A stretch of DNA of 34,404 nucleotides from Thiohalocapsa halophila (GTDB taxonomy: Bacteria; Pseudomonadota; Gammaproteobacteria; Chromatiales; Chromatiaceae). Both the position numbers and the translations under genes were made by a program. The stretch covers positions 1 to 34,404 of the forward strand of contig NZ_NRRV01000060.1 in the NCBI RefSeq assembly GCF_016583825.1, written 5' to 3'. Each line of letters starts with the position of its first letter. The first letter of the stretch is position 1. This document shows, piece after piece, positions 1-8,800 of this stretch. Below the pieces are notes generated by a model. The model saw nothing but the letters and a program-made list of their open reading frames with translations, made no database searches and had not been told where the DNA came from.

Positions 1-2253
1 GCCCAGCCCGCCGCCCAACCCGCCGCTGGCCACACCCTGCTGGTGATCCTCGGCCCCACCGCCTGGGCAGCGCAGACGGCGGCGCTGTTGCAGGGCGCGC
101 TGCCCGGCGCGGTGATCCGCATCTGTACGGACACCACGGCACTTGCTCCGCTGTTGGAGGGGCATCGCAACGCCATGGTGGTGGTCAGGGTCGGTGCCGA
201 CACGCCCACCGCACCCCTGGTGGCCATTGCGCGGCAGGCGAAAGCACCCGGGCTCGTGCTGGCGGCGGCACCGGACGCGGCAGCGAGCGTCCTGCTCGAG
301 CTGATATCCGCCGGTGCCGTAGGTCTGGCACGCGACAATGACGGCGCCGCACTCACCGCGGCGCTGCGCCGTGGCGCGAGCACCACCGATGCCGGCCCCG
401 ACGCTGCGCCGGGAGCCGCCGCCAGCAGCGCCTTGGGCACACTGGCGGACCGCATCGAGCAACCGCTGGTCCTGGTGCGAGATGGCGTTGTTGTGCACGC
501 CAATCCGAGCTTCTGCCGGCTGCTCGGACTCGCGAATACCACCGCGGTCCGCGGCCGGCCGCTGGCCGACTTCGCCGCACCGCACGCCGCCCGGGGGCTA
601 GCGGCTCTGCTCGCCCGGGCATTGCTGCTGGATCTGGAGGAGCACACCCGGGAGACCTTGGACTTCCTGCCGCAGACCGGAGCGGCCTTCAGCGCCGAGG
701 TGTCGGCTGCGCCGCTGGCCCTCGAGGGCGCTCAGGGGCTGGCCGTCATGGTCACGCCCGCAACAGCTGGCATCGAGGCTGCTGTCGCTCGGGCCACGAC
801 ACCAGACCATCGCCGGCTGCTGCAACGTCTGACCGCGCTGATGGACGATGCCAGCCCTGTGGAGCGCAGCTCGGCCCTGGCTCTAGTCGTCGTCGGCGGC
901 TACAGCGAGCGCCGCCGCAATCTCGGCTTTACCGGCGCGGCGGCCCTGCTGCGCTCTCTGGCGGACTGTCTCGCGGACGCGGCACCGGCGCAGAGCAGCA
1001 CCTTCCTGGTCGCCGACGACAGCGTGGCCGTCTTGGTGGAGGACCTGAGCGGCGCCGAGCTGGAGCCACTGCGGCGCCGCCTCGCCGCCGCACCGGCGGC
1101 CGCCGCGGCAGCCGCGGTGCGGCAGCTCGTGATTCGCATCGGCATCGCGCGGGTGGCACCGGGCGCAGGCGCACCATCGAGCTTGTTGGATGCTGCGCTC
1201 GCGGATGCAGAATCGGATCGACAAACCACAGCCGAGTCGGTCGGCCATGACACCACGGAAGGTCTCGATCTGCTCGCACCGAGCTACAGCCTGGACTCGC
1301 ATCAGCCCCCCTCACTGTCGCCGACGGCGCAACCGGCGTGTGCAACGCCGCCGCCGGCTGCGCCATCGGCGTACCCGGCGAGCCCGGCTTGCGAGCCAAA
1401 ACAAGCGCGCAGCTCAGCGGCGGGGGACGAGGCCGGCAACGCAGCGGGACCGAGTGACCTCGACGAGCGCATTCGGGAGGCGCTGGACAGCCAAGGCTTC
1501 CAGCTCGCCTTGCAGCCCATCGTGAGCCTCATGGGCGACAGCCGCGAGCATTACAGCGTGCTGCTACGCCTGCGCTGCCGCGATGGCAGCCTGGCCAGCG
1601 CGGAGCAGATCCTCGCCGCCGATGCCGCACGCGGGCGTATGGCGGACATCGATCGTTGGATGATCCGCTCGGCGCTGGCTCTGCTCCGTCAGCGGCGGCG
1701 TATCGGCGAAAAGACGGCCTTGTTCATCAGCCTGTCGGCGGAGATCCTCGCCGACGCACAGCTCCTGATTTGGCTCTGCGACGCGCTGCGCGAGTACGAG
1801 ATCCGCGGCAGCTGGCTGACGTTTCAGATGCGCGAGCAAGACGCCCTGGCCCACTCCGAGCGCTGGGCAGACCTGGTGACGGGGCTGCGGGAGATCCGTT
1901 GCCGCATCGGACTGAGCCAATGCGAGCGCGTGGACAGGCTCCATAGCCGTGCTGCGGGCGAGCCGGATTTCCTCCAGCTGGCACCGAGCCTCGCGGCCGG
2001 TCTCTCCGGCGACAAGCACAAGCAGCAGCGTTTGCTCGAGCTGACCCGTCTGGCCCGGGCTCGACAGGCCCGCACCATCGTCACCGGCGTCGAAGACAAT
2101 CAGTCCCTGAGCTTCCTATGGGATGCCGGTGTCGAGTATGTGCAGGGCAACCAACTGCAGGCGCCGGCGAGCGGCTTGGATCTGCCCGCGGCCCCCGAGC
2201 CCGAAGGCTCTCGGCCTGACGGCGATACCCACCGGCTGTCACTGCACCTCTAG
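1..2253 (+). CDS. FimX-like REC-PAS-GGDEF-EAL c-di-GMP receptor (5' partial)
   Basis: The frame is open from base 1, and the residues before the GTG at 43 form a plausible beta strand (HTLLVILG), so the true start probably lies left of the window. Counting from 43, the order is a receiver-like domain (about 1-105), a PAS domain (131-240), a degenerate GGDEF domain (255-385), a Pro/Ala-rich linker and an EAL domain (about 475-720). The GGDEF signature site reads VADDSVAVL, so cyclase activity is not expected. In the EAL domain the signature is SVLLRL instead of EALLR, while QPI, ID-RW, GVED and VQGNQLQAP follow the FimX pattern. FimX binds c-di-GMP without degrading it and controls type IV pilus twitching in Pseudomonas. 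By analogy this is probably a c-di-GMP receptor, not an enzyme. It is convergent with the nucleotidase gene, 37 bases away. Confidence is high for architecture and moderate for function. Confidence 0.85.
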   Translation, partial: AQPAAQPAAGHTLLVILGPTAWAAQTAALLQGALPGAVIRICTDTTALAPLLEGHRNAMVVVRVGADTPTAPLVAIARQAKAPGLVLAAAPDAAASVLLELISAGAVGLARDNDGAALTAALRRGASTTDAGPDAAPGAAASSALGTLADRIEQPLVLVRDGVVVHANPSFCRLLGLANTTAVRGRPLADFAAPHAARGLAALLARALLLDLEEHTRETLDFLPQTGAAFSAEVSAAPLALEGAQGLAVMVTPATAGIEAAVARATTPDHRRLLQRLTALMDDASPVERSSALALVVVGGYSERRRNLGFTGAAALLRSLADCLADAAPAQSSTFLVADDSVAVLVEDLSGAELEPLRRRLAAAPAAAAAAAVRQLVIRIGIARVAPGAGAPSSLLDAALADAESDRQTTAESVGHDTTEGLDLLAPSYSLDSHQPPSLSPTAQPACATPPPAAPSAYPASPACEPKQARSSAAGDEAGNAAGPSDLDERIREALDSQGFQLALQPIVSLMGDSREHYSVLLRLRCRDGSLASAEQILAADAARGRMADIDRWMIRSALALLRQRRRIGEKTALFISLSAEILADAQLLIWLCDALREYEIRGSWLTFQMREQDALAHSERWADLVTGLREIRCRIGLSQCERVDRLHSRAAGEPDFLQLAPSLAAGLSGDKHKQQRLLELTRLARARQARTIVTGVEDNQSLSFLWDAGVEYVQGNQLQAPASGLDLPAAPEPEGSRPDGDTHRLSLHL

Positions 2254-2290
2254 ACGCAGGCCGAAAGCGGGCTGAAACGCTATGCTCGCC

Positions 2291-3289
2291 TCAGCCCGCA
2301 TTCGCCACGCCGTGCGGCACATGACCTGTGGCCACCCGCCCGCGGGCATCCGCGCAGTGCCCTTCCTGGTCATCGAAGTAGATATCCGCATCGAAGGCCT
2401 CCAGAAAAGGCCCCTTGGGCAGGCCGCCGAGAAACAGCGCCTCGTCGATGCGGATCCCCCAATCCCTGAGGGTGCGGATGACGCGCTCGTGGGACGGCGC
2501 CCCGCGGGCGGTGATGAGCGCCGTGCGCAGCGGCGCGTCGCGGGGCGGAAACAAGGCCTGAATGCGATGCAGCGCCAGCAGGAAGGCCTTGAAGGGCCCG
2601 GCGGACAGGGGTACGGCAGCGGCCGCCACCTCGCGCTCGTTGAAGGCGGCGAGGCCCTCGCTGCGATAGACACGCTCGGCCTCATCGGAGAAGAGCACGG
2701 CGTCGCCATCGAAGGCAATCCGCACCGGTGCGTCGGCATCGCCGGCGGACCTCGCCGGTGCCGGCATCAGCGTCGCGGCAGCGCAGCCCGCCGCCAGCGC
2801 CTGGCGAACGTCATCCGGGTCCGCCGACAAGAACAGGTGGGCATCGAAGGCACTCACATACCGATAGGGACTCGCACCGCTGGTGAAGGCCGCCCGCGTA
2901 ATGTCGAGCCCGTGGTGGTGGATGGAGTTGAACACCCTGAGCCCGGTGTCAGAGCTGTTGCGGGACAACAGGATGATTTCCACCCGCCCGGCGTCGCCGA
3001 TGCGCTCGTTCAGTGCAAGCAGCTTCTCCACCAGGGTAAAGGCGATGCCCGGCGACAGCACATCGTTTTCCCGCGCCACCTGATAGGCATGGTAGGCATC
3101 GACGCCTTCCTGCTCGAAGACGCGATGGGACTCATCGAGATCGAACAAAGCCCGCGAGGAGATAGCAACCGTCAGGCGGATGGGCTTGGTGGCGCCGCCG
3201 TCCATGTCAGACCCGGGGGCGCGGCGCCCCTCGCCGATGAGCCCTGCAACAGTGGGCTGTGGAATCGCCAGAGGCTCGCTCGTCGTCAC
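2291..3289 (-). CDS. Cytosolic 5'-nucleotidase (NT5C1-like family)
   Basis: The protein has about 332 residues and resembles the bacterial members of the vertebrate NT5C1 cytosolic 5'-nucleotidase family (PF06189), which hydrolyse nucleoside monophosphates to nucleosides. Family blocks are clear in order: AISSRALFDLDESH near residue 43, the ENDVLSPGIAF segment, LLSRNSSDTGLRVFNSI, the HAD-type block IAFDGDAVLFSDEAERV, and near the C-terminus LGGLPKGPFLEAF followed by DIYFDDQEGH. The called start is a GTG at 3289 without an obvious ribosome binding site. An internal ATG at 3205 would remove a poorly conserved N-terminus of 28 residues and is a fair alternative. The gene lies 70 bases downstream of the coiled-coil membrane protein gene, and the GTG sits inside a run of degenerate 15-bp repeats. 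No nucleotide-metabolism partner is adjacent. Confidence 0.85.
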   Translation of the reverse strand: MTTSEPLAIPQPTVAGLIGEGRRAPGSDMDGGATKPIRLTVAISSRALFDLDESHRVFEQEGVDAYHAYQVARENDVLSPGIAFTLVEKLLALNERIGDAGRVEIILLSRNSSDTGLRVFNSIHHHGLDITRAAFTSGASPYRYVSAFDAHLFLSADPDDVRQALAAGCAAATLMPAPARSAGDADAPVRIAFDGDAVLFSDEAERVYRSEGLAAFNEREVAAAAVPLSAGPFKAFLLALHRIQALFPPRDAPLRTALITARGAPSHERVIRTLRDWGIRIDEALFLGGLPKGPFLEAFDADIYFDDQEGHCADARGRVATGHVPHGVANAG

Positions 3290-3371
3290 CGGGGGAAGTC
3301 AGCAGGGGGGGAAGTCAACCGGGTGGAGGTCAGCAGGGCGAGATGTCGCCAGGGCGGTGTCACCAGGGCAT
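3289..3371. repeat. Degenerate ~15-bp tandem repeats between two genes
   Basis: On the minus strand five to six imperfect units start with CCCTG or CCCGG and continue TGAC-x-TC (for example CCCTGCTGACTTCC, CCCTGCTGACCTCCA, CCCTGGCGACATCTCG). The array covers the last codons and stop of the upstream gene (stop at 3360-3362) and reaches the GTG start of the nucleotidase gene at 3287-3289. It looks like local slippage duplication. No function is evident. Confidence 0.6.
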
Positions 3372-3893
3372 GAAAGTATTGATGAAATGCATCGGCCGGC
3401 CGATGTTGCGATTCATGAGGCCGAGGTCGTCGCGCATGTTTGCGGTGGTATAGGTCATGGACTGCATGGACTGATCCATGCCCTGCATGGTGGTCAGCAT
3501 GGGCTCCAGCACGCTCACGTCCCGGGCCATGGAGTCGACGCCCACGGCCATGGTGCGCACGTTTGAGCTGATCTGGCCCATGTTGTCGGAAATAGACTGC
3601 ATATTGCTGGCCAGCACCGTCATGTTCGAGTCGACACTGATAGCCAGATAGTGCACATCCTTCGCCAGACTGAACACCAAATAGAAGCCGTAGGCGGCGA
3701 GGATGATGAACGCGAACAGCGACGGGTAAACGATGAGCTCCCAGCGACGCGCACTGTTCTCGAAGGCCTGGGAGAGCCGATCCATCGCAAAGGCGTTGGC
3801 CTGGGAGTCCGTGGCATCGTCCTGCAGCGTGTCCGGCGTCTGACCGGGCTCCTGCGGCGCGCCTGTGTCGGAGTCGGATGTGGGATGCGCCAT
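3360..3893 (-). CDS. Single-span membrane protein with a methionine-heptad coiled coil
   Basis: I do not recognise a named family. The 177-residue protein has an acidic, Gln/Asp-rich N-terminal tail (1-45), an ENSARRWE segment, one hydrophobic span (about 53-76, IVYPSLFAFIILAAYGFYLVF), then about 95 residues predicted as coiled coil. Arginines before the span suggest the N-terminus is inside and the coiled coil faces the periplasm. Methionine or valine recurs every seven residues: one register has Met, Met, Met, Val, Val, Val, and two others also step by seven, giving 14 Met in about 91 residues. The C-terminus is RPMHFINTFMPW. It follows the ParA-type gene on the same strand, 166 bases downstream, with a perfect 20-bp palindrome between them. 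Similar proteins are sometimes mislabelled as chemotaxis or initiation factors because of the coiled coil, but no signalling domain is present. Confidence 0.8.
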   Translation of the reverse strand: MAHPTSDSDTGAPQEPGQTPDTLQDDATDSQANAFAMDRLSQAFENSARRWELIVYPSLFAFIILAAYGFYLVFSLAKDVHYLAISVDSNMTVLASNMQSISDNMGQISSNVRTMAVGVDSMARDVSVLEPMLTTMQGMDQSMQSMTYTTANMRDDLGLMNRNIGRPMHFINTFMPW

Positions 3894-3951
3894 CGCCGTG
3901 ATTGCCTCAGTGAACGAGTCTTCTTATGCACAGAACAGCTTCGGCGCCGGC

Positions 3952-3971
3952 CCGTCCCGAGCTCGGGACGG
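3952..3971. promoter_or_regulatory. Perfect 20-bp palindrome upstream of the coiled-coil gene
   Basis: The half-site CCGTCCCGAG is followed directly by its exact reverse complement. An outer dyad, CTTCGGCG at 3939-3946 against CGTCGAAG at 3972-3979 (7 of 8 pairing), extends it to about 41 bases. It lies 59-78 bases before the start of the gene ending at 3360 and 88 bases past the ParA stop. No T-run follows on either strand, so an operator or a centromere-like site fits better than an intrinsic terminator. An RNA hairpin is also possible. Confidence 0.5.
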
Positions 3972-4059
3972 CGTCGAAGGTGCAAGTCTTCGGGTATCTG
4001 CCAATAGAGACTAACACAAAGGCTCGGAATTCCCACCGTCCGACGGAACGTGGCGAGAA

Positions 4060-4692
4060 TCAGCTCAACAGATGCGGAAAGAGTGCCGCGGCGAGGGCGT
4101 AAAACTCCTTGGCCCCCTTGCCCCGCGGGTCCAGCTCGAAGACGGCGAGCCCCTCACTGAAAGAGCGGCGGAAGACTGTTCGCTGCGACAGGCGCGGCTT
4201 GATGTAGCGCACATCGGGCAGGGACACCAACGCGGCCGCGGCCTCGTTGGTCTCGCGTACGGCGTGGTGGGTATCGCCCCGGTTGATGAAGCCGATGATC
4301 TCGGGCGGCTTGCTGCGCTCCACCGAGCGCACCAGCCGCGCGAAGCGCTGCGTCGACCAGATATCCGCCTGCGATGGCGGCACTGGCACCACCACCCGAT
4401 CGCAGAGCCCGAGCGCCGCTCGCACCGAGTCCATGTCGGCGGTGCCGATATCGATAATGGTCTCTTCGTGCTCGGCGAGGCCCTCCGGCGTCAAGGCGCC
4501 GCGGTCGCGCACCACCAACCGCGGCTCGAAGCCTTCTTCGGTGCGCACCTCGGTAACATCGGTGAGGGTTGCCTGGGGATCAGCATCCAGGAGTTGGATA
4601 TCCACGTCGGCCATCGCGAGCCAGACGCCGAGATTGAACGTGAGCGTACTCTTGCCGGAGCCTCCCTTCAGGCTCCCAACCACCGTGATCAT
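4060..4692 (-). CDS. Orphan ParA/MinD-type ATPase
   Basis: The protein has 210 residues. The frame is open further upstream, but family homology begins at MITVVGSLKGGSGKST, and the ATG at 4692 has a GGGGAG-like ribosome binding site about 10 bases before it, so this start is preferred. The deviant Walker A motif with its signature lysine (KGGSGKST) and the DADPQATLTD block define a ParA-type dimerising ATPase. A hydrophobic ETIIDIG strand stands in the Walker B position. Such proteins position chromosomes, plasmids, chemoreceptor arrays, carboxysomes or other cargo by binding the nucleoid or membrane. No parB, minC/minE or replication gene is nearby, so it is not an ordinary partition locus. 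The neighbours are a secreted protein gene upstream and a membrane-anchored coiled-coil protein gene downstream, both on the same strand. The latter is a candidate partner, which is inference only. Confidence 0.85.
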   Translation of the reverse strand: MITVVGSLKGGSGKSTLTFNLGVWLAMADVDIQLLDADPQATLTDVTEVRTEEGFEPRLVVRDRGALTPEGLAEHEETIIDIGTADMDSVRAALGLCDRVVVPVPPSQADIWSTQRFARLVRSVERSKPPEIIGFINRGDTHHAVRETNEAAAALVSLPDVRYIKPRLSQRTVFRRSFSEGLAVFELDPRGKGAKEFYALAAALFPHLLS

Positions 4693-4834
4693 GCAGGTCT
4701 CGCTCCCCTGGGCCGGCGTCAACAACAGCGCGCAAGCATACCGCAGGCCATCGGCCAGGCCGAAGGCGCCGAGCGCCAACGCGGCTGCGCGAGCCTTGCC
4801 CGGGACGCAAGAGCGCGGATCAATCGGTGTTGGC

Positions 4835-5716
4835 TCAAGGCTGGCTGCGATAGTAGCGCCGGTAGAAATCATCCGGCGGTACCCGCCCGGGTACTGGCGC
4901 ATAACCGAAGGCGGTCCCGCGCTCGCCTTTCCGGCGTCTCTGCTCCCGAGTGGGCGAGCGATAGCGGCTATCCGAGTAGGGGTCGGCGAAGCGCGGGTCG
5001 CGATCCGCGTCGCGATGGCGCTCCTGTTCCCTCGGGCTCAAGGGCCGGAACTGATAGTCATCCAGGCGGCGGTCGGCCGCTGCCTGCTCCAAGTCCGGAT
5101 CCTCGCGAAAGCGGTACCTGGGGCGTGCCGGCGGTCGGCGCCAGCCTGGGTCGTCCGTATAGCGCCCGCCGTCGGATCTCCATTGCTGTTCCAAGGCCCA
5201 GTCGTCGCCCCAGTCGTCGGCCCAGGTATCGACCTGGCGCTCCGCGTAGCCTGCAGGGCCCCGGTCCCGGGGCAAGGGCTGCTGTGCCCAATCCGGCGCG
5301 CCATAGCCATTGGGCGAGCGCCGCTCGGCGTCAGGCTCGGCTGTCTCAGAGCGGCGCCGGCGTGCGTCGTCACCGCGGCGTCGAGGTGAGGCGTAGCGTC
5401 GAGAGTCGGGCTGATCGTAGCTGGGCTGATCGTAATTGGGCCGGACGTACGCGGAGCCGTCGTCTGCGCCTCGGCTCCACGCGTAGGGCTGGTAAGCGCC
5501 GCTGTCGTCAGCCCCGTCGCGGAAGTCATCATAGTGATAGCCGCCGCTGCCGGAGTCGCCGGAGCCGGACTGGCCAGTGCGCACGTCGGGTCGATAACCG
5601 CTGCCCTGTTGGTACCAGCCCGGGTCCGGCGCGCCGTAGCGGTCTTCGGCCATCAGCGGGCTCGCGACGAACGCGCCCGGCGCAAGCCAGATGATCAGGG
5701 CCAAAAGTCTCAGCAT
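4835..5716 (-). CDS. Secreted Arg/Asp/Tyr-rich low-complexity protein
   Basis: I do not recognise this 293-residue protein. It begins with a clear signal peptide (MLRLLALIIWLAPGAFVASPLMA, cut near residue 23). The rest is hydrophilic and low in complexity, rich in Arg, Asp, Tyr, Gly, Ser and Pro, with short repeats such as NYDQP/SYDQP near residue 95, RRRGDDARRRR near 115 and several DPxW/DPxF turns. The most conserved-looking part is the C-terminal region, with RPRYRFREDPDLE, YQFRPLSPREQER and FGYAPVPG, followed by DFYRRYYRSQP at the end. The mixed charge suggests a flexible periplasmic or surface protein. It starts 102 bases after the RND pump gene on the same strand and may be transcribed with it. 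Base composition matches its neighbours, so I see no sign of recent transfer. Confidence 0.75.
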   Translation of the reverse strand: MLRLLALIIWLAPGAFVASPLMAEDRYGAPDPGWYQQGSGYRPDVRTGQSGSGDSGSGGYHYDDFRDGADDSGAYQPYAWSRGADDGSAYVRPNYDQPSYDQPDSRRYASPRRRGDDARRRRSETAEPDAERRSPNGYGAPDWAQQPLPRDRGPAGYAERQVDTWADDWGDDWALEQQWRSDGGRYTDDPGWRRPPARPRYRFREDPDLEQAAADRRLDDYQFRPLSPREQERHRDADRDPRFADPYSDSRYRSPTREQRRRKGERGTAFGYAPVPGRVPPDDFYRRYYRSQP

Positions 5717-5818
5717 GAGTCACACCACCAGCGGCTGGGTCCATGATCGGCCGCGGCGGGCGGCCGTCGTATTCAGTCTAGCCGCAGCGGCGCCGAGCCA
5801 CCGGACGGCGGCCCTACT

Positions 5819-8800
5819 CTACTCGAAGTCCTGCTCGGTATCGTCATCCGTTTTCAAGCGAATGCCGCGCCGTGCCGCCTTCTTCTGCACCTTCGCGACC
5901 TTCGACTTGGCCGCCGGAGCGGATTTAGCTGCGGCCTTTTTCTTGGTGGTGCGCTTCTGCGTCTTGCCCGCGCCGGCAGCCTTCTTCGCCGGCACTGCCG
6001 CCGCCGCAGCATCGGCAGACTCCGGCTCCGCCGCCTTGACTGCCCCTTGGCCTTCGCTGGTACGCAGCGCGTTTTGGACGTCGGCGTCGGCACTGCGCTG
6101 ATCATAGGTCAAGTCAGCCGGGCGCTGCGCGCTGCCCGTAGGCGCTGCGCCGCCCCCGTCACTGTCGGGGCCGCCACTGGGCGCATTCCCCGGGCCGCCG
6201 CCGCCGGGACCCCGGGCTTGCTTCTTGCGCCGTAGCAGGGTCTTCAGCCAATCGAACAGGAGCAGGAAAATGCCGCGCACCAGATAGAACACCATCATGA
6301 GCACGCCGCCGATCTTGGCGAGCACCGGCGAGGGCTCGCGCTGGCGGGCCGGCGCCGCGCGCTCGCGGTCATCGCGGCCGTCGTCCAGCAGCTCTTCCGC
6401 GCACGGCACCGTTGTACCCCGGGGTGCACTGGCCACTGCCACCTCACACAGATCCCGGCTCGCGGCGACACAGCCCAGCGGGATGACGATGAGCGTCAGG
6501 ATGGTGGAGACCAGCACGCCCGATGACAGCGAAATGGCCATGCCCTGGAAGATCGGGTCCGTGAAAATGACGCTGGAGCCCGCCACCAGGGCCAACGCGG
6601 TGATAACGATGGGCCGGGTTCGCGTCTTGCAGGCACGGATCACCGCCTCCGCCACCGGCACGCCCTTTTGCACCTCATGGATGGAGAAATCCACCAGCAG
6701 GATGGAGTTGCGCACGATGATGCCGGCCAGCGCGATCCAGCCGATCATCGAGGTCGCCGTGAACTCGCCGCCCAGCCCCAGCTCGAACATCAGCCAGTGC
6801 GCCGGGATGATGCCGAGCAGGGTGAGCGGGATGGGCGCCATGATCACCAACGGGATCCGGAAGTTGCCGAACTCCCAGACCACCAGGATATAGATCAGCA
6901 CCAAGGCCACGGCGAAGGCAGCACCCATGTCGCGGAAGGTCTCGTAGGTGACCGTCCACTCGCCGGTCCACTCGAAGCCGGAGACGCGATCCGTCGGCGG
7001 CGGCCCAAGCCAGTATGCCTTCGGCTCCGTACCGTCCGGGGCGACATAGCCCATGTCATCGAGCCGGTTTTGCACCTGGAGCATTGCGTAGACCGGTGCG
7101 GCCAGATCGCCGCCGACGTCGGCCACGACGTATTCGATGGCGCGCAGATCCTTGCGATAGATGATGTGCTCTTCGGGGACGCGCTCGAAGCGCCCGAGCT
7201 CGCGCAGGGGCACGGTGAAGCCCGCGTTGGAGCGGATCGGCAGGTCGCCCAAGCGGTCGATCTGGGAGCGCTCGGCCAGCGGCACCTGGAGCACGATGTG
7301 TACTGGCTCGTGGCCGGATTTCATCTTGACGTCGCCGAGGGCAGCGCCGCCGAGGGCCATGGACAGGTTCTGGTTGATGGTGTCCACGGAGATGCCGCGA
7401 CGCACGGCCTTCTCGGTGTCCACGTCGAAGCGCCAGTAGTCGAAGGGCTCGCGGATGTAGTTGTCGACGTCCCGCGTACTCTCGGCCTGCGCGAAGATGT
7501 CCGTCAGATCGCGGGCGAAGTCCCGCCGGACCTCGGCCGAGGGACCGTGCACCTCCGCCACCACGGATTGGAGCACCGGCGGGCCGGGCGGCATCTCCAC
7601 CACCGCGATGCTGGCGCCGCTCTCGTCCGCCAAGGGCTTGAGCAGGTTGCGCGCCTCGACGGCGATCTCGTGGCTGGAGCGCTTGCGCTTCTTCTTGTTC
7701 TTGAGCTGGACCTGAAGCTCCCCCTGCCAGGGCTCCTCGCGCAAGTAGTAGTGGCGCACCATGCCGTTGAAATCGAAGGGCCTTGCGGTGCCGGCATAGA
7801 GCTGAAGGGCTGTCACCTCCGGCAGGGTCCGGAGCTTCTCGGCCATGCGGTGGGCCAGGTTGGCGGTCACCGGTAACGCCGTGCCTTCGGGCATGTCCAG
7901 CACCACCGAGAACTCGGGCTTGTTGTCCAGCGGCAGCATCTTCACCGGTACCCACTTGAAGTAGAAGAAGGCCAGGGTGAAGAGGAAGGCGCCCCACAAG
8001 ACCAGCTTGAACACCAGCCGTTTGCGCTTGCTCTCGATCAGCGGGGTCAGGATGGCCACGTAGAGCTTCTCCAGCCCCTCGGCCTCGCGGTGCTCGCGCC
8101 GCTCGGCGATCTCCAGATAGCGCATGGAGGGCCGCAGCCATTTGGAAATGGCCAGATAGGGCGTGAACACGAAGGCCGCGAACAAGGAGATCAACATGGC
8201 CACCGAGCCAAGCGCTGGAATCGGCTCCATGTAAGGCCCCATCATGCCGCTAACGAACCCCATGGGCAGCAGCGCGGCGATGACCGTGAAGGTGGCGAGG
8301 ATGGTGGGGTTGCCCACCTCGCGCACGGCGTCCACCGCGGTGTAGTCGTCGGTACGGCCCTCTTCCAGCCAGCGGCGGTAGATATTCTCCACCACCACGA
8401 TGGCGTCGTCGACGAGAATGCCGATGGAGAAGATCAGCGCGAACAGACTCACGCGGTCGATGGTGTAGCTCGTGACCCAGGCGGCGAAGATGGTCATCAA
8501 GAGCACCACCGGGATGACCAGCAGCACGACAATGGCGGGCTTCAACGCGCGGAAGGCCACGAGCACGAGCAGGAACACGAAGAAGGTCGCGATGAAGAGC
8601 TTTTTGATCAGGTCCGAGACCTTCTCGTCCGCCGTCTCGCCATAGTTACGGGTGATACTGACTTCGACGTTATTGGGGATACGCCCGCCCTTGAGCTCCT
8701 CGACCTTGTCGAGGATGGCGTTGGCGACCGAGACGCCGTTGGTCAGCTCCTTCTTGGCGATGGCGATGGTGACCGCCGGCTCGCCGTCGGCCTCGATGCC

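Noticed and set aside
4693..4902. N-terminal extension of the ParA frame to 4902
   Set aside because: The added residues overlap the secreted protein gene and lack similarity. The ATG at 4692 begins the family's conserved first strand and has a ribosome binding site.
4072..5694. A 540-residue plus-strand open frame opposite parA and the secreted protein gene
   Set aside because: The translation is Arg/Gly/Ala/Pro-rich with no family pattern. The opposite strand has clear ParA motifs and a signal peptide. High GC makes long antisense frames common.
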